NCBI RefSeq assembly: GCF_000280925.3
Contig: NZ_CP012109.1
Coordinates: 7,956,501 to 8,020,500, forward strand
DNA from: Myxococcus hansupus
Lineage (GTDB): Bacteria; Myxococcota; Myxococcia; Myxococcales; Myxococcaceae
Direction: 5' to 3'
DNA: 64,000 nt
The notes under the pieces are model-generated. The model made no database searches. It was not told the origin of the DNA and saw only the letters and a program-made list of their open reading frames with translations. Numbering within the stretch: position 1 is the stretch's first letter; every line of letters starts with the position of its first letter. This document shows positions 52,610 through 61,752 of the stretch, one piece after another. Position numbers and translations under genes: made by a program.

Positions 52610-54004
52610 CTACAGGAGCGCGCGGCGCATCCGCCAGTACGTCTCCTTCGCGACGCGGAAGCCCCGTGAGTCCTGGGGCAGCAAGGTGCGCAGCAGGTCC
52701 GCGGACTGCGTCTGGAGCGGCCTCACGCAATGGGTCTCCACCTGCGCGCGCAGGAAGCCCAGCGGATCTCTCCGGCGATACTCCGCGAAGTACGTCCGCA
52801 GCTCGTTGCGCGTGCGCGCCTGCCCGTTGTCCGCGTACTTGGCCACGTAGGGACTGAAGTCCGGGTAGAGTCGCCCCGCGCCGAACTCGCCGTGCAGCGT
52901 CGTCTTCATGAAGTTGCCGATGAGCAGGTCATCGAAAATCCGGTAGCGCACCGCCGTCATCAGGGAACCGCGCGGCGCCTCGAAGGTGATGCCCCGGCGG
53001 AAGCGGCGGCGCTGGAAGTCCACCACGTGCTCCTTGCCGCCCACGCGGAAGCGCAGGAAGTCCAGCGTGCGCCCCAGGTGCTCCACGTCACGGAAGTAGG
53101 CGATGAGCGCCCGCGCCTCCTCCGACTCCAACTGCTCGCTCCAGTCGTCGCCGAAGACCTTGGGGCTCACGGGCTGCAAGACATTCTCACGCGGACGGAT
53201 GCGCTCCGTCTGGCCGCGGATGAAGTCGTGACGGACGAAGGCGGGCAGCAGCGTGCAGGTGCTCGACTCGAAGCCCCGGGCGTAGTCCTCCAACGCGGTG
53301 GTGTACTCGGAGGCCCAGACGCTGTCGGCCCGCTGGTACTTGTGCATGGAGCTGAAGGGGATGAAGTAGCGCGCCCCGTAGAACTCCGCCTGCCGGGCGA
53401 TGGTCCGCCCCACCGGCGTCTTCGCCGCGGCGTGCGGCGCGATGCGCTGCCCGTCCTCGGTGAAGAAGTTGATCATGTCCGCGTCGCCATACCCGGACAG
53501 GGCCATCAGGTAGGACTCCTGATAGCCACTGATGACCTTGCGCACGAAGCGGCCCGCGCCCCGGTCCCCCGCGTCGTTGAGGTTGACCAGCAGCCGTCCC
53601 CCCACGTCCACCAGCAGGACGGCGTCCTGATTCACATCCGGCAGGCACATGACGCGGATGCGCGGCGACAACTGCGTCCACACGCGGTCCACCAACACGT
53701 GCACCTTGAAGCCCTGCGCACTCAGGTCGTCATGCATGCGACTGCCGAAGTGGTTGGGCACCAGCAGCGTGCGCTCCCGGAGCTTCTCCAGCGACTCCAT
53801 GCTCAGGTGGTCCGGATGGCCATGGGACACCCACACATAGGGACAGGCCCGGATGGCCTCGCGCTGCTCGACGGGAATCTCGTGCGACAGCGTCCAGCTC
53901 CCGAAGTACGCACTGCCGTCCGTCCACGGGTCGGTCACCAGCACCGGGCCGTGGTCGTGGCAGATGAGCGTGGCGTTCCCAATGGTCTCGAAGCCCAGTT
54001 CCAT
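52610..54004 (-). CDS. MBL-fold metallohydrolase
   Basis: A 464-residue protein. The metallo-beta-lactamase core has ATLICHDHGPVLVTDPW and the zinc motif SHGHPDH (H-x-H-x-D-H), with further ligands in LVNLNDAGD. The C-terminal 250 residues are a lineage-specific extension. This form resembles UlaG-like or N-acyl-phosphatidylethanolamine PLD-like hydrolases but the substrate is unknown. The ATG at 54004 has GAGGGGGAC upstream. Faces cardiolipin synthase. Confidence 0.8.
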   Translation of the reverse strand: MELGFETIGNATLICHDHGPVLVTDPWTDGSAYFGSWTLSHEIPVEQREAIRACPYVWVSHGHPDHLSMESLEKLRERTLLVPNHFGSRMHDDLSAQGFKVHVLVDRVWTQLSPRIRVMCLPDVNQDAVLLVDVGGRLLVNLNDAGDRGAGRFVRKVISGYQESYLMALSGYGDADMINFFTEDGQRIAPHAAAKTPVGRTIARQAEFYGARYFIPFSSMHKYQRADSVWASEYTTALEDYARGFESSTCTLLPAFVRHDFIRGQTERIRPRENVLQPVSPKVFGDDWSEQLESEEARALIAYFRDVEHLGRTLDFLRFRVGGKEHVVDFQRRRFRRGITFEAPRGSLMTAVRYRIFDDLLIGNFMKTTLHGEFGAGRLYPDFSPYVAKYADNGQARTRNELRTYFAEYRRRDPLGFLRAQVETHCVRPLQTQSADLLRTLLPQDSRGFRVAKETYWRMRRALL

Positions 54005-54269
54005 GCGTCCGTCCCCCTCACCGTGTCTCTGCTCGCAAGTCCGCCGTCTCGGCCGGACCAACGTGGCGATGGGCGAAAACCGGCTGCACTGCCCGCCAGC
54101 ATGGAGAAGATGATTCGTTGCCTGGACGGATGCTCCCCATCCCTGCGGGCGCGAACCCGGGCATCCTCGCGCCCCGCGCGGCGCACTTGCGCGTGCCTCC
54201 CCGCCGCACGAAAGGGCACGCGCCTTCCCTCATTGGGGAACGCGCGCGGCCCCGCACCGGCAGGCAGGC

Positions 54270-57200
54270 TCAGCGCTTGCGCGCGACGAGGGAAAGAATC
54301 TGCGCGCCGTAGCGCTCCGTGAGGGAGGGGCCGACGCCGTGAATGGCCATCAACTCCGCGCCATTCCCCGGACATGCCGAGGCAATCGCCACCAGCACCT
54401 TGTCCGTGAGGATGCGGAAGGCCGGCACCCGCCGCTTGCGCGCCTCCGCCAGCCGCCAGGCTTTCAAGGACTCCACCATCTGCGGCGCGGGCTCGGCCGC
54501 GGCGGCGCCACGGCGGCCTCGTGTAGCGGCCGGCGTGCGCTTCGTGCCCTCTCCACGGGCCGAGGGCCGAGGCGTGTCGTCCTCGCCCGAGGGCGCATTC
54601 GCGCGCCAGTGCGAGGCCGGGCTGTCATCGCGGGAGGCCGACGCCACCCGCTTCCCCCGGGTGGCCTTCTTGGCCGAGGCGCGCTTCGTCGTGGCCGTCT
54701 CGCCCTTGCGCCGCTTGCGCTTGGCGGCCTTCTCCAGGGGCACGGGCAGGAAGACCTGCTGCGGGTCCACGGCACGCGTGCGCCGGCCCTCGTTCGTCAG
54801 CGCGAGGCGCTGGAACGAGATGACCTGCCCATCCTTGTCGAACGAATCCACCTCCAGGCGCGTCAGGCCCGCCCGCACCAGTCCTCCCACCAGCCGTTCG
54901 AAGTCGCGCCGTGGCAGGGACTCACCGAAGAGCTCCCGGTGGAGCCGGCCGGTGGCCTGCCCATCCCGCTCCTGGAGTGACTCCAGGATGCGCTCCAGCC
55001 AGTGCCGCTCCGCGGAGGTGGGCTCGGCGAAGCGCAACGTGGCACAGGACTCCGGCGCGCAGACGTCACACAGGCCGCAGGGCTCACCCGAATCCTGGGT
55101 GTCACCAAAGTGCCCCACCAACTGCTTCATGCGGCAGCCGTGGGCCTCCGCGTAGCGCCCCATCTGCTCCAGGTGCAACAGCTTGCGGTCCCGCTGCGCG
55201 GTGTACGACGCGGACCAGGTGGGCCGCCCGCGCATCACCGTCTCGTCGGGCGTCATCACGACGCCGCCGTGAATCCAGAGCTGCTCCAGCGCCTTGTCGA
55301 AGACTTCCGGGTCACCGCGCACGCGCCCCTGGAGCACGGCCTTGGGCTCGAGCTGCGGCGCGGTGGACTTGAACAGCCGCTCCAGGACGTACGCCTCCGG
55401 GTAGTCCCGCTTGTGGAAGAACTCGTGGGTGCGCCGGTCGATGTACGAATGCAGCAGCACCGCGCGCGAGGGCTTTCCGTCGCGGCCCGCGCGGCCCAGC
55501 TCCTGATAGTAGCCCTCCAGGCTGGCGGGGAGCGCCGCGTGGATGACGGTGCGCACGTCCGGTTTGTCGATGCCCATGCCAAACGCCGTGGTGGCCACGA
55601 TGACGTCCAGCGAGCCCTTGAGGAACTCGGCCTGCACCCGGTCTCGTTCGGAGGGCTGGAGACCCGCGTGGTACGCGGCGGCGGTGAAGTCTCCCGCGAG
55701 GAGGTCCGCGAACTGCTCGGCGTGCTTGCGCGTGGCCGCGTAGACGATGGCGGGCCGGTTCTCCTCGTCCTGGAGCAAACCCTGGATGGCGTCTCCGCGT
55801 GCGCTGGGATTGAGCTCGCGCACCTCGATGCCGATGTTGGTGCGGCGGAAGCCATGAATGAACGTGCGCGCCCGGCCATCCGCGCCCTGCAAGGCGAGCT
55901 GCTGGACGATGTCCCGCTGCACGTCCGGCGTGGCGGTGGCGGTGAGCGCCACCACGGGCGCGGGACGCAGCAGGGGCAACCGCGAACCCAACAGCCGGTA
56001 GTCTGGCCGGAAGTCGTGTCCCCACTGGGAGATGCAGTGCGCCTCGTCCACGGCGATGAGCGCGGGGGGGCGGCGGGCCAGGAACTCCACGAAGCCGGGG
56101 ACCCCGAGCCGCTCGGGCGCGATGAACAGGAAGTCGAGCCGGTCCTCCAGGTAGTCCGCACACACCTGCCGCGACGTGGCCCGGTCTCGTCCGGAGTGGA
56201 TGCGGTCCGCCGCGAACCCGAGCGACTGGAGCCGCGCCACCTGGTCCTCCATCAGCGCGATGAGGGGGCTCACCACCAGCGTGGTGCCCGCGCGCGCCAG
56301 ACCCGGCAGTTGGTAGCAGAGCGACTTGCCCGCGCCCGTGGGCATCACGAGCAGCAGGTCCTCACCGGCGGTGGCCGCACGGCACACGGCTTCCTGGTAG
56401 GGTCGGAAGTCCGAGAAGCCGAACGCGTCCTTCAGCAATGAACGCAGCGCGTGGGGCGGAGTCGGCGCGCGCGGCCTCCGCTCGGGCCGCTGTCCAGAGG
56501 AGGCGGCTGCCGCGGCCCGCGCTCGGTTCACGGGCGTACGCGAGCCTCCCGCGCTCCAACCACCACCCTCCGACGCGGGCAGGCGCGAGGTGGCGATGGC
56601 GCTCGAAGCCACCAACGAGGGCGACGGCACATCCTCCTGATACGCCGAGCGGGCCCCTCCGCCGCCGGACGTCCTGGTCCGCCGCATTCCAAAGAGCGGC
56701 TCCTGAGCGCCATCGAACGCGCCCCTCGGGCCGTGCCCCGGCATGTCGGCGGCGTCCGAGGCGGCAGCATCGAACGCACCACGCCGACCGTTCCCCGGCA
56801 TTCCAGCAGCGTCAAACGCGCCGCTCCCTTCCGAGCGCAGCGCGGCCCCACCGGCGCCAACCTCCCTGGACGTGCGCGCCCCACCGGCGCCACGCGCATT
56901 GGCGCCAAGACCTCCAAACAACTCCTGGGTCTCACCGCGCGACCCGACCGCCCCCATGCCGCGCCCACGGCCCGCGTCGGCCTGAGCCACCGGAAGCCGG
57001 GACGAAGCCTGCGGTCCTCCAAACACCCCGTCCCGCTCCCCACCTCCGCCCTGGACCTCGTTCCGAAGCGGCGAAGCCATCCTCGGCGGGGCGGTGGCCC
57101 CGTGGCCCACCACCTCGATGACATACGCCTCGATGCCCCGGATGAACTCGTCGAGCTGCCCTTCACCGCGCTCGATGCGCTGGAGCCACGCTTCCCATTG

Positions 57201-59105
57201 CCCCGTCATCGCCGGCGTCTTCACGTCCGGATGCACCACCTGGATGAGGTGGATGCCTTTCTCCGTGGCCTCGAACACCTTGCCCTTGCGGCGCAGGTAC
57301 TCACGGTCCAGCAGCACCTCGATGATGGACGCGCGCGTGGCCGGAGTCCCCAGGCCCGTCTCGCGCATGGCATCCGCGAGTTCCTTCTCATCCAGCGACC
57401 GGCCCGCGGACTCCATCGCGGTCAGCAGCGTCGCGTCCGTGAGGCGCGGCGGCGGACGCGTGCGCTTCTTCACCGCCTCCACATCCTCCACCGTCTGCGG
57501 CTGCGCCCGCTCCAGGCCCACGGGCAGCGACTGCGGCTCGTCCTCCGGCTCCCGCTCCCCGTCCTCGCCCTTGCGCGCCTCCGCCTTCGGGCGCGGCGCC
57601 TTCTGACCACCGCCGATGTCCAACACCTTCCAGCCCACCCGCTCCACCTGGGTGCCAGTGCTCTGGAAGCGGTCCACCACCGGCGGCGCTCCCGCGGACG
57701 TCACGGCGGTGATGACCGTGGTGACGCGCCACACGTGGTCCGGGTGCCACGCCTGGAGCAGGCGCCGGCACACGAGGTCGTAGACGCGCTGCTCGTCCGG
57801 AGACAGCCGTACCCCGCCCGGCGGCGTGGGCGTGGGGATGATGGCGTGGTGGTCGGTGACCTTCGCGTCATCCACGTAGCGCTTGCTCAACGGCCGCGAG
57901 CCGGTGCCCTCCGCCAGGTCCTCCTCGTAGGGCCCACGAATGGCGTTCACCACCTCCGGCAGCGTGTCCGCCACCGTGCGGGACAGGTGCCGGCTCGCGG
58001 TGCGGGGGTAGCTCAACAGCTTGTGCTTCTCATAGAGCGCCTGCGCCACCTCCAAGGTGCGCTGCGCGCTGAACCCGTAGAGCCGGTTGGCGTGCCGTTG
58101 CAGCTCCGTCAAATCGTAGAGGTACGGCGGAGGCAGCTTCTTCTCCTCCGACTCCAGCGACTCGATGACGGCCCGGCCGGTGCGAACCCGGTCAATGACG
58201 GCCTGCGCCTCCACGCCATTCGCGTCCAGCCGCCGGGCCTCGCGCACGCCCTCGAACCCAGGCGGCGCCACCGGCTTGCCGTCCGGCCCTGAACGAAACC
58301 ACGTGCCCTGATACCTCGCGTCCGGCGGCACGCCCTTCGCCCGAGGCGCGAAGGTGGCCACGACCTCCAGATAGTCGCGCGGCACGAAGTCGCGGATGGC
58401 CAGCTCGCGCTCCACCACCATGGCCAACGTGGGCGTCTGCACGCGGCCCACGCTCAACATCTCACCATGTCCCCCGTGCGCCAGCGTGTACAGGCGCGAC
58501 AGGTTCATGCCCACCAGCCAGTCCGCCCGGCTGCGTCCCTTCGCCGCGGAGGCCAGCGCGTCATACTCGCGTCCGTCCGCGAGCCGACGGAAGCCCTCCT
58601 GGATGGCCCGCTCCGTCAGCGACGACACCCACAGCCGCCGCACCGGCTTGCGGCACCCGGCCGCGTCGTAGATGTAACGGAAGATGAGCTCACCCTCGCG
58701 CCCGGCGTCCGTGGCGCACACCACCTCGGACACCTCCGGCGCGTTGAGCACCTGCTTCACCACGTCGAACTGACTGCGTGTCTCCTTGGAGACAACGAGC
58801 GGCCAGTCCCCCGGGAGCATGGGCAGGAGCGAGCGGCTCCACTTCTTCCAATCCGCGCGAATCTCGTGCGGCTGCGCCAGTCCCACCAGGTGGCCAATGG
58901 CCCACGTCACCACATAGCCGTTGCCGCGCAGCCACCCCTCACCGCGCTCGTTCGCGCCGAGCACGCGGGCGATGTCACGCGCCACGGAGGGCTTCTCCGC
59001 CAGCACGGCCAGCAGGGAGGACCGGCCCGGGGAGCGGCTTGCTCCGCCCGCCCGTCCTTCGCGCCTGTCGTCCCGGGGCGTCTCGCCCATCTCTTCCCAC
59101 CTCAT
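54270..59105 (-). CDS. Topoisomerase III-RecQ helicase fusion protein
   Basis: A 1,611-residue protein. Residues about 30-700 are a type IA topoisomerase III: toprim segment LAEKPSVARDIARVLG, DAGREGELIFR, SVGRVQTPTL and catalytic Tyr366 in SYPRTASRHLS. A Gly/Arg-rich, low-complexity linker follows (about 700-900, repeated GAFDAA and MPGHGPRG words). From about 905 a RecQ helicase: Walker A MPTGAGKSLCYQLP, DEAHCISQWGHDFRP, ALTATATP, zinc-binding cysteines (CGLCDVCAPESC) and a C-terminal HRDC domain. RecQ and Topo III normally act as two proteins dissolving Holliday-type junctions; here they are one chain. ATG 59105, or 59090 (better ribosome site). Confidence 0.92.
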   Translation of the reverse strand: MRWEEMGETPRDDRREGRAGGASRSPGRSSLLAVLAEKPSVARDIARVLGANERGEGWLRGNGYVVTWAIGHLVGLAQPHEIRADWKKWSRSLLPMLPGDWPLVVSKETRSQFDVVKQVLNAPEVSEVVCATDAGREGELIFRYIYDAAGCRKPVRRLWVSSLTERAIQEGFRRLADGREYDALASAAKGRSRADWLVGMNLSRLYTLAHGGHGEMLSVGRVQTPTLAMVVERELAIRDFVPRDYLEVVATFAPRAKGVPPDARYQGTWFRSGPDGKPVAPPGFEGVREARRLDANGVEAQAVIDRVRTGRAVIESLESEEKKLPPPYLYDLTELQRHANRLYGFSAQRTLEVAQALYEKHKLLSYPRTASRHLSRTVADTLPEVVNAIRGPYEEDLAEGTGSRPLSKRYVDDAKVTDHHAIIPTPTPPGGVRLSPDEQRVYDLVCRRLLQAWHPDHVWRVTTVITAVTSAGAPPVVDRFQSTGTQVERVGWKVLDIGGGQKAPRPKAEARKGEDGEREPEDEPQSLPVGLERAQPQTVEDVEAVKKRTRPPPRLTDATLLTAMESAGRSLDEKELADAMRETGLGTPATRASIIEVLLDREYLRRKGKVFEATEKGIHLIQVVHPDVKTPAMTGQWEAWLQRIERGEGQLDEFIRGIEAYVIEVVGHGATAPPRMASPLRNEVQGGGGERDGVFGGPQASSRLPVAQADAGRGRGMGAVGSRGETQELFGGLGANARGAGGARTSREVGAGGAALRSEGSGAFDAAGMPGNGRRGAFDAAASDAADMPGHGPRGAFDGAQEPLFGMRRTRTSGGGGARSAYQEDVPSPSLVASSAIATSRLPASEGGGWSAGGSRTPVNRARAAAAASSGQRPERRPRAPTPPHALRSLLKDAFGFSDFRPYQEAVCRAATAGEDLLLVMPTGAGKSLCYQLPGLARAGTTLVVSPLIALMEDQVARLQSLGFAADRIHSGRDRATSRQVCADYLEDRLDFLFIAPERLGVPGFVEFLARRPPALIAVDEAHCISQWGHDFRPDYRLLGSRLPLLRPAPVVALTATATPDVQRDIVQQLALQGADGRARTFIHGFRRTNIGIEVRELNPSARGDAIQGLLQDEENRPAIVYAATRKHAEQFADLLAGDFTAAAYHAGLQPSERDRVQAEFLKGSLDVIVATTAFGMGIDKPDVRTVIHAALPASLEGYYQELGRAGRDGKPSRAVLLHSYIDRRTHEFFHKRDYPEAYVLERLFKSTAPQLEPKAVLQGRVRGDPEVFDKALEQLWIHGGVVMTPDETVMRGRPTWSASYTAQRDRKLLHLEQMGRYAEAHGCRMKQLVGHFGDTQDSGEPCGLCDVCAPESCATLRFAEPTSAERHWLERILESLQERDGQATGRLHRELFGESLPRRDFERLVGGLVRAGLTRLEVDSFDKDGQVISFQRLALTNEGRRTRAVDPQQVFLPVPLEKAAKRKRRKGETATTKRASAKKATRGKRVASASRDDSPASHWRANAPSGEDDTPRPSARGEGTKRTPAATRGRRGAAAAEPAPQMVESLKAWRLAEARKRRVPAFRILTDKVLVAIASACPGNGAELMAIHGVGPSLTERYGAQILSLVARKR
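56694..56830 (-). repeat. Degenerate repeats in the fusion linker
   Basis: Three copies of a GAFDAA-containing word, with MPG(N/H)G and R(R/G) between them, encode the flexible linker joining the topoisomerase and RecQ halves. In-frame expansion or loss is possible. Confidence 0.7.
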
Positions 59106-59436
59106 GTGCCCAATCCCCTCCCGCCCGCCACACCACCCACCAGGGAGGGAACCTGGAGCGGCGGTGTGAATTCCTCCCCTATCGCGTCAGCCTGACATCG
59201 CCGAGCCCGGCCGCGCCCTACCCGTCGCGCCTGCTCGCTCCACGTCCCACCCGCCACCTTCCAGGTCTCTGAGAAGACGCGGAAAATTCGCTCCGCCAAC
59301 ACCCCTCGGCAGGCGCCACGAAGGCTGGCGCGCTCGCGCAAGCAATTGGCGCGGAGGCGGAAAACTCCATCCTGGGTCTGAGCCAGTATGCCCTTGTCGC
59401 CAGTCACTGCGGCGGACCGAACGGGGGGGAGGACGT

Positions 59437-59874
59437 ATGTCGCACGTCGCGCATGGACCGGGTCGGGGGGCAGCAGGGGGAAACACGAGGCACGGTGCAG
59501 TTTCGCACGGCGACAAGGGGAGCAGGGCCACGGCGCAGCAGCCGGGGCACTTTTCCCGGGGGGAGTGGCTCAACGCCACGGGGGGAACGTTGGAGGGCGT
59601 CGTCATTCCGGAGCTGGCCACCTTCGCGGGGGCGAAGCGGGCGCAGTTGGCGGTCCTGACGAAATCCGTTGTCACGGAAGCAATCCAAACGCGGTTGAGG
59701 GACGTAACCCGGGTGGCATCCATGCGCCCGCAAACGTTCGGACGCGCCCAGACTCAAGCACGGCTGCGGGCCCTGTCACGGCCCGCGGTGCCCTGGGACG
59801 CGGCAGTACAGGTGAGGGAGCGGCATCCTCGCTCCCACGTGGTGGTGCTGGGGGCACCGGCCACGTCCACCTGA
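59437..59874 (+). CDS. Hypothetical basic protein
   Basis: A 145-residue open frame with a good ribosome site (GGGGGGGAGGACGT before the ATG) and high G/C at third positions, both favouring a real gene. The protein is basic, with many Arg, and no recognisable domain, signal or membrane helix (for example VTEAIQTRLRDVTRVASMRPQTF). Upstream, 59106-59436 (331 bp) shows only the ATG-proximal region of the topoisomerase fusion and no other feature. Could also be chance open frame in G-rich DNA. Confidence 0.45.
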   Translation: MSHVAHGPGRGAAGGNTRHGAVSHGDKGSRATAQQPGHFSRGEWLNATGGTLEGVVIPELATFAGAKRAQLAVLTKSVVTEAIQTRLRDVTRVASMRPQTFGRAQTQARLRALSRPAVPWDAAVQVRERHPRSHVVVLGAPATST

Positions 59875-60059
59875 AGGGGCCAAAGGCGGTAGGGGGAACG
59901 TTTCAAAGGCAGCTTCGCTGGAGGGGTCCAAGGCCCTCCGGACACTTAGGGGCGGGATGGAAGACGGCGCCGCGGGGGCGGCACCGTCCGTGGAAGGGGG
60001 ACCCGGGGTCACGCTCGCCAGAGGGGGAGGGCGAACCCGAAAATGGGTCGAAATCCGGG

Positions 60060-60086
60060 GGATGCTCCGAGTCCATCGGGGCATCC
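60060..60086. terminator. Hairpin between the hypothetical gene and the lipoprotein gene
   Basis: GGATGCTCCGA (60060-60070), loop GTCCA, TCGGGGCATCC (60076-60086): an 11-bp stem with one T-G wobble. It sits 37 bp beyond the end of the leftward lipoprotein gene and can serve both directions. Confidence 0.6.
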
Positions 60087-60123
60087 CTCGTTGCTTTGCG
60101 GGCTACGGCCGCGTGGCCAAGCT

Positions 60124-61608
60124 TCACTCGATGTGAAGCGACGCCGTCCGGTCCACCATCCTGGCCAGCGTGAGCCACAGCGCGTCCCCGGCGTCATCCA
60201 CGGAGGCGAAGTAGTCCACGTCGGCAGTGAGCGCCTTGCCGTCCAGGATGACACGGGCCGGAGGCGTGGCCGCGGTGTAGCCGCGCAGCACCAGCACGGG
60301 GTTGCGCAGCCCCCGGGTGCCGGCGTCGAAGTGCAGCGAGGCGCGGTTGTTCGCGGCGACCTCGGCTTCCCAGGTGGCGTACACCGGGTTGTAGCCAGGG
60401 ACGTCGAAGGCCACCAGGTCGTCCCGCCCCACCCCACCAGGGCCCTGCGTCAGGACGCGGCCCTCGGAGGCGGTGAACCGCACGTGCTGCCACGTCTCCA
60501 CTTCGCGCACCTGGGAGAACACCGGGTCCGAGTCCTTCGTCCCCAGCACCATGAAGACGGAGTAGCTCTGGTACGGGTAACCGGAGCGCATGCCGTCGTC
60601 GCCGTAGCGCGGATACTCGCGGTAGCCCAGCGCGCCGTAGTTGCTCCCCCAGGCCATGCGGTGTGAGCGCGTGGGGCCCTGCTCGAGCAGTTGGTATTGG
60701 TTGAGCTGGTAGGTCCAGTTCCAGTCCACGGGCAGCGGGCCGTCCACGTCGACCTGCCCCCAGTGGACGTAGTTCCAGTAGCCGCCCGCGGGCTTCTGCT
60801 CCCACGTCTGGGTCTGCACCACGCCCATCTCCGCGTTCGCCGGGTTGATGAACATGCGCGTGTAGGGCACCACGTTGGGTTCGCGGTAGTCCCAGCCGTT
60901 GGCGCGCGACAGCACGCCCTCCGCGCTCAACGTCGTGAAGCGGTAGCGGTCTCCCCACCCCACACCGGTGATGTCCGCGTTGCCGTCCCCGTCGAAGCGC
61001 ATGTCTCCATACGGAGAGCGCACGTCCGCGTGGATGGCGTCGGGCGGCGCGAGCGACGCGTCATGGGTGATGGCGTAGAGCGGGTGGCTCCTGCCGGTGG
61101 CGAACAGGTAGTGCACCGTCACATTGACGACGTGGCCGTCGAGCGTGAGCGGCCAGCGGAACTCATGCAGCGCGTGGTGGCGGCCCTCGAAGACGGTGCG
61201 CCCGGTGCCTTGGATTTTCTCCGTCCAGTTGCCCCACGTCTCCGAGGCGCGCAGGTGGCTCGCCACGATGCCCCAGCCCGGCACTTCGTCCGAGCCGTCA
61301 CAGACGCGCGGCGTGCCCGCCACGTCATACGTGTAGCGGCGCACGTAGCCGCCCGTCCAATCGGCGGGGTCCGGGGCATCGTTGCGGACCAGGGACGCCG
61401 AGCGCGGCTTGCAGTGCGCGTCTCGCCATTCGTAGCGGTCGGCGCGAAAGCCTTCCAGGTTCACATCGCGCTCCAGCCGGAGCGGTCCGCAGCCCGTCTC
61501 CCTGGACGGGTCTGGACGGGCGTCCTTGCCACTGCAAGCGGCCAGCAGCGCGCCCAGGAGCGCGGGCGTGGCGAGTGACGCGGCGGTCTTCAGCAGGTGG
61601 GGCTTCAT
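60124..61608 (-). CDS. Secreted lipoprotein of unknown function
   Basis: A 494-residue lipoprotein (LLGALLAACSG lipobox near residue 25). The mature protein is beta-rich with many aromatic residues (RYEWRDAHCK, YVHWGQVDVD, WNWTYQLNQYQLLEQ) and lacks a recognisable catalytic motif. It may bind glycan or lipid at the cell surface. A terminator follows it; the upstream neighbour is the epimerase gene 145 bp away on the same strand. Confidence 0.65.
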   Translation of the reverse strand: MKPHLLKTAASLATPALLGALLAACSGKDARPDPSRETGCGPLRLERDVNLEGFRADRYEWRDAHCKPRSASLVRNDAPDPADWTGGYVRRYTYDVAGTPRVCDGSDEVPGWGIVASHLRASETWGNWTEKIQGTGRTVFEGRHHALHEFRWPLTLDGHVVNVTVHYLFATGRSHPLYAITHDASLAPPDAIHADVRSPYGDMRFDGDGNADITGVGWGDRYRFTTLSAEGVLSRANGWDYREPNVVPYTRMFINPANAEMGVVQTQTWEQKPAGGYWNYVHWGQVDVDGPLPVDWNWTYQLNQYQLLEQGPTRSHRMAWGSNYGALGYREYPRYGDDGMRSGYPYQSYSVFMVLGTKDSDPVFSQVREVETWQHVRFTASEGRVLTQGPGGVGRDDLVAFDVPGYNPVYATWEAEVAANNRASLHFDAGTRGLRNPVLVLRGYTAATPPARVILDGKALTADVDYFASVDDAGDALWLTLARMVDRTASLHIE

Positions 61609-61682
61609 CGGGGTGCGTCCCTCGGGCGGCCAACAGCGGTTCCCGCCCCTTCCTGCCAAACCCGCCTACCGTGAATCAATGC

Positions 61683-61717
61683 GGGCCCGCGCGTGAAACG
61701 GATTCACGCGCGGCCCC
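61683..61717 (-). terminator. Terminator after the epimerase gene
   Basis: GGGCCCGCGCGTGAA (61683-61697) and TTCACGCGCGGCCCC (61703-61717) form a 15-bp stem with one mismatch and a 5-nt loop, starting 36 bp after the epimerase stop. Confidence 0.75.
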
Positions 61718-61752
61718 CATCCATCCCACGGGGCGCGTGCCCGGACGTCCGC

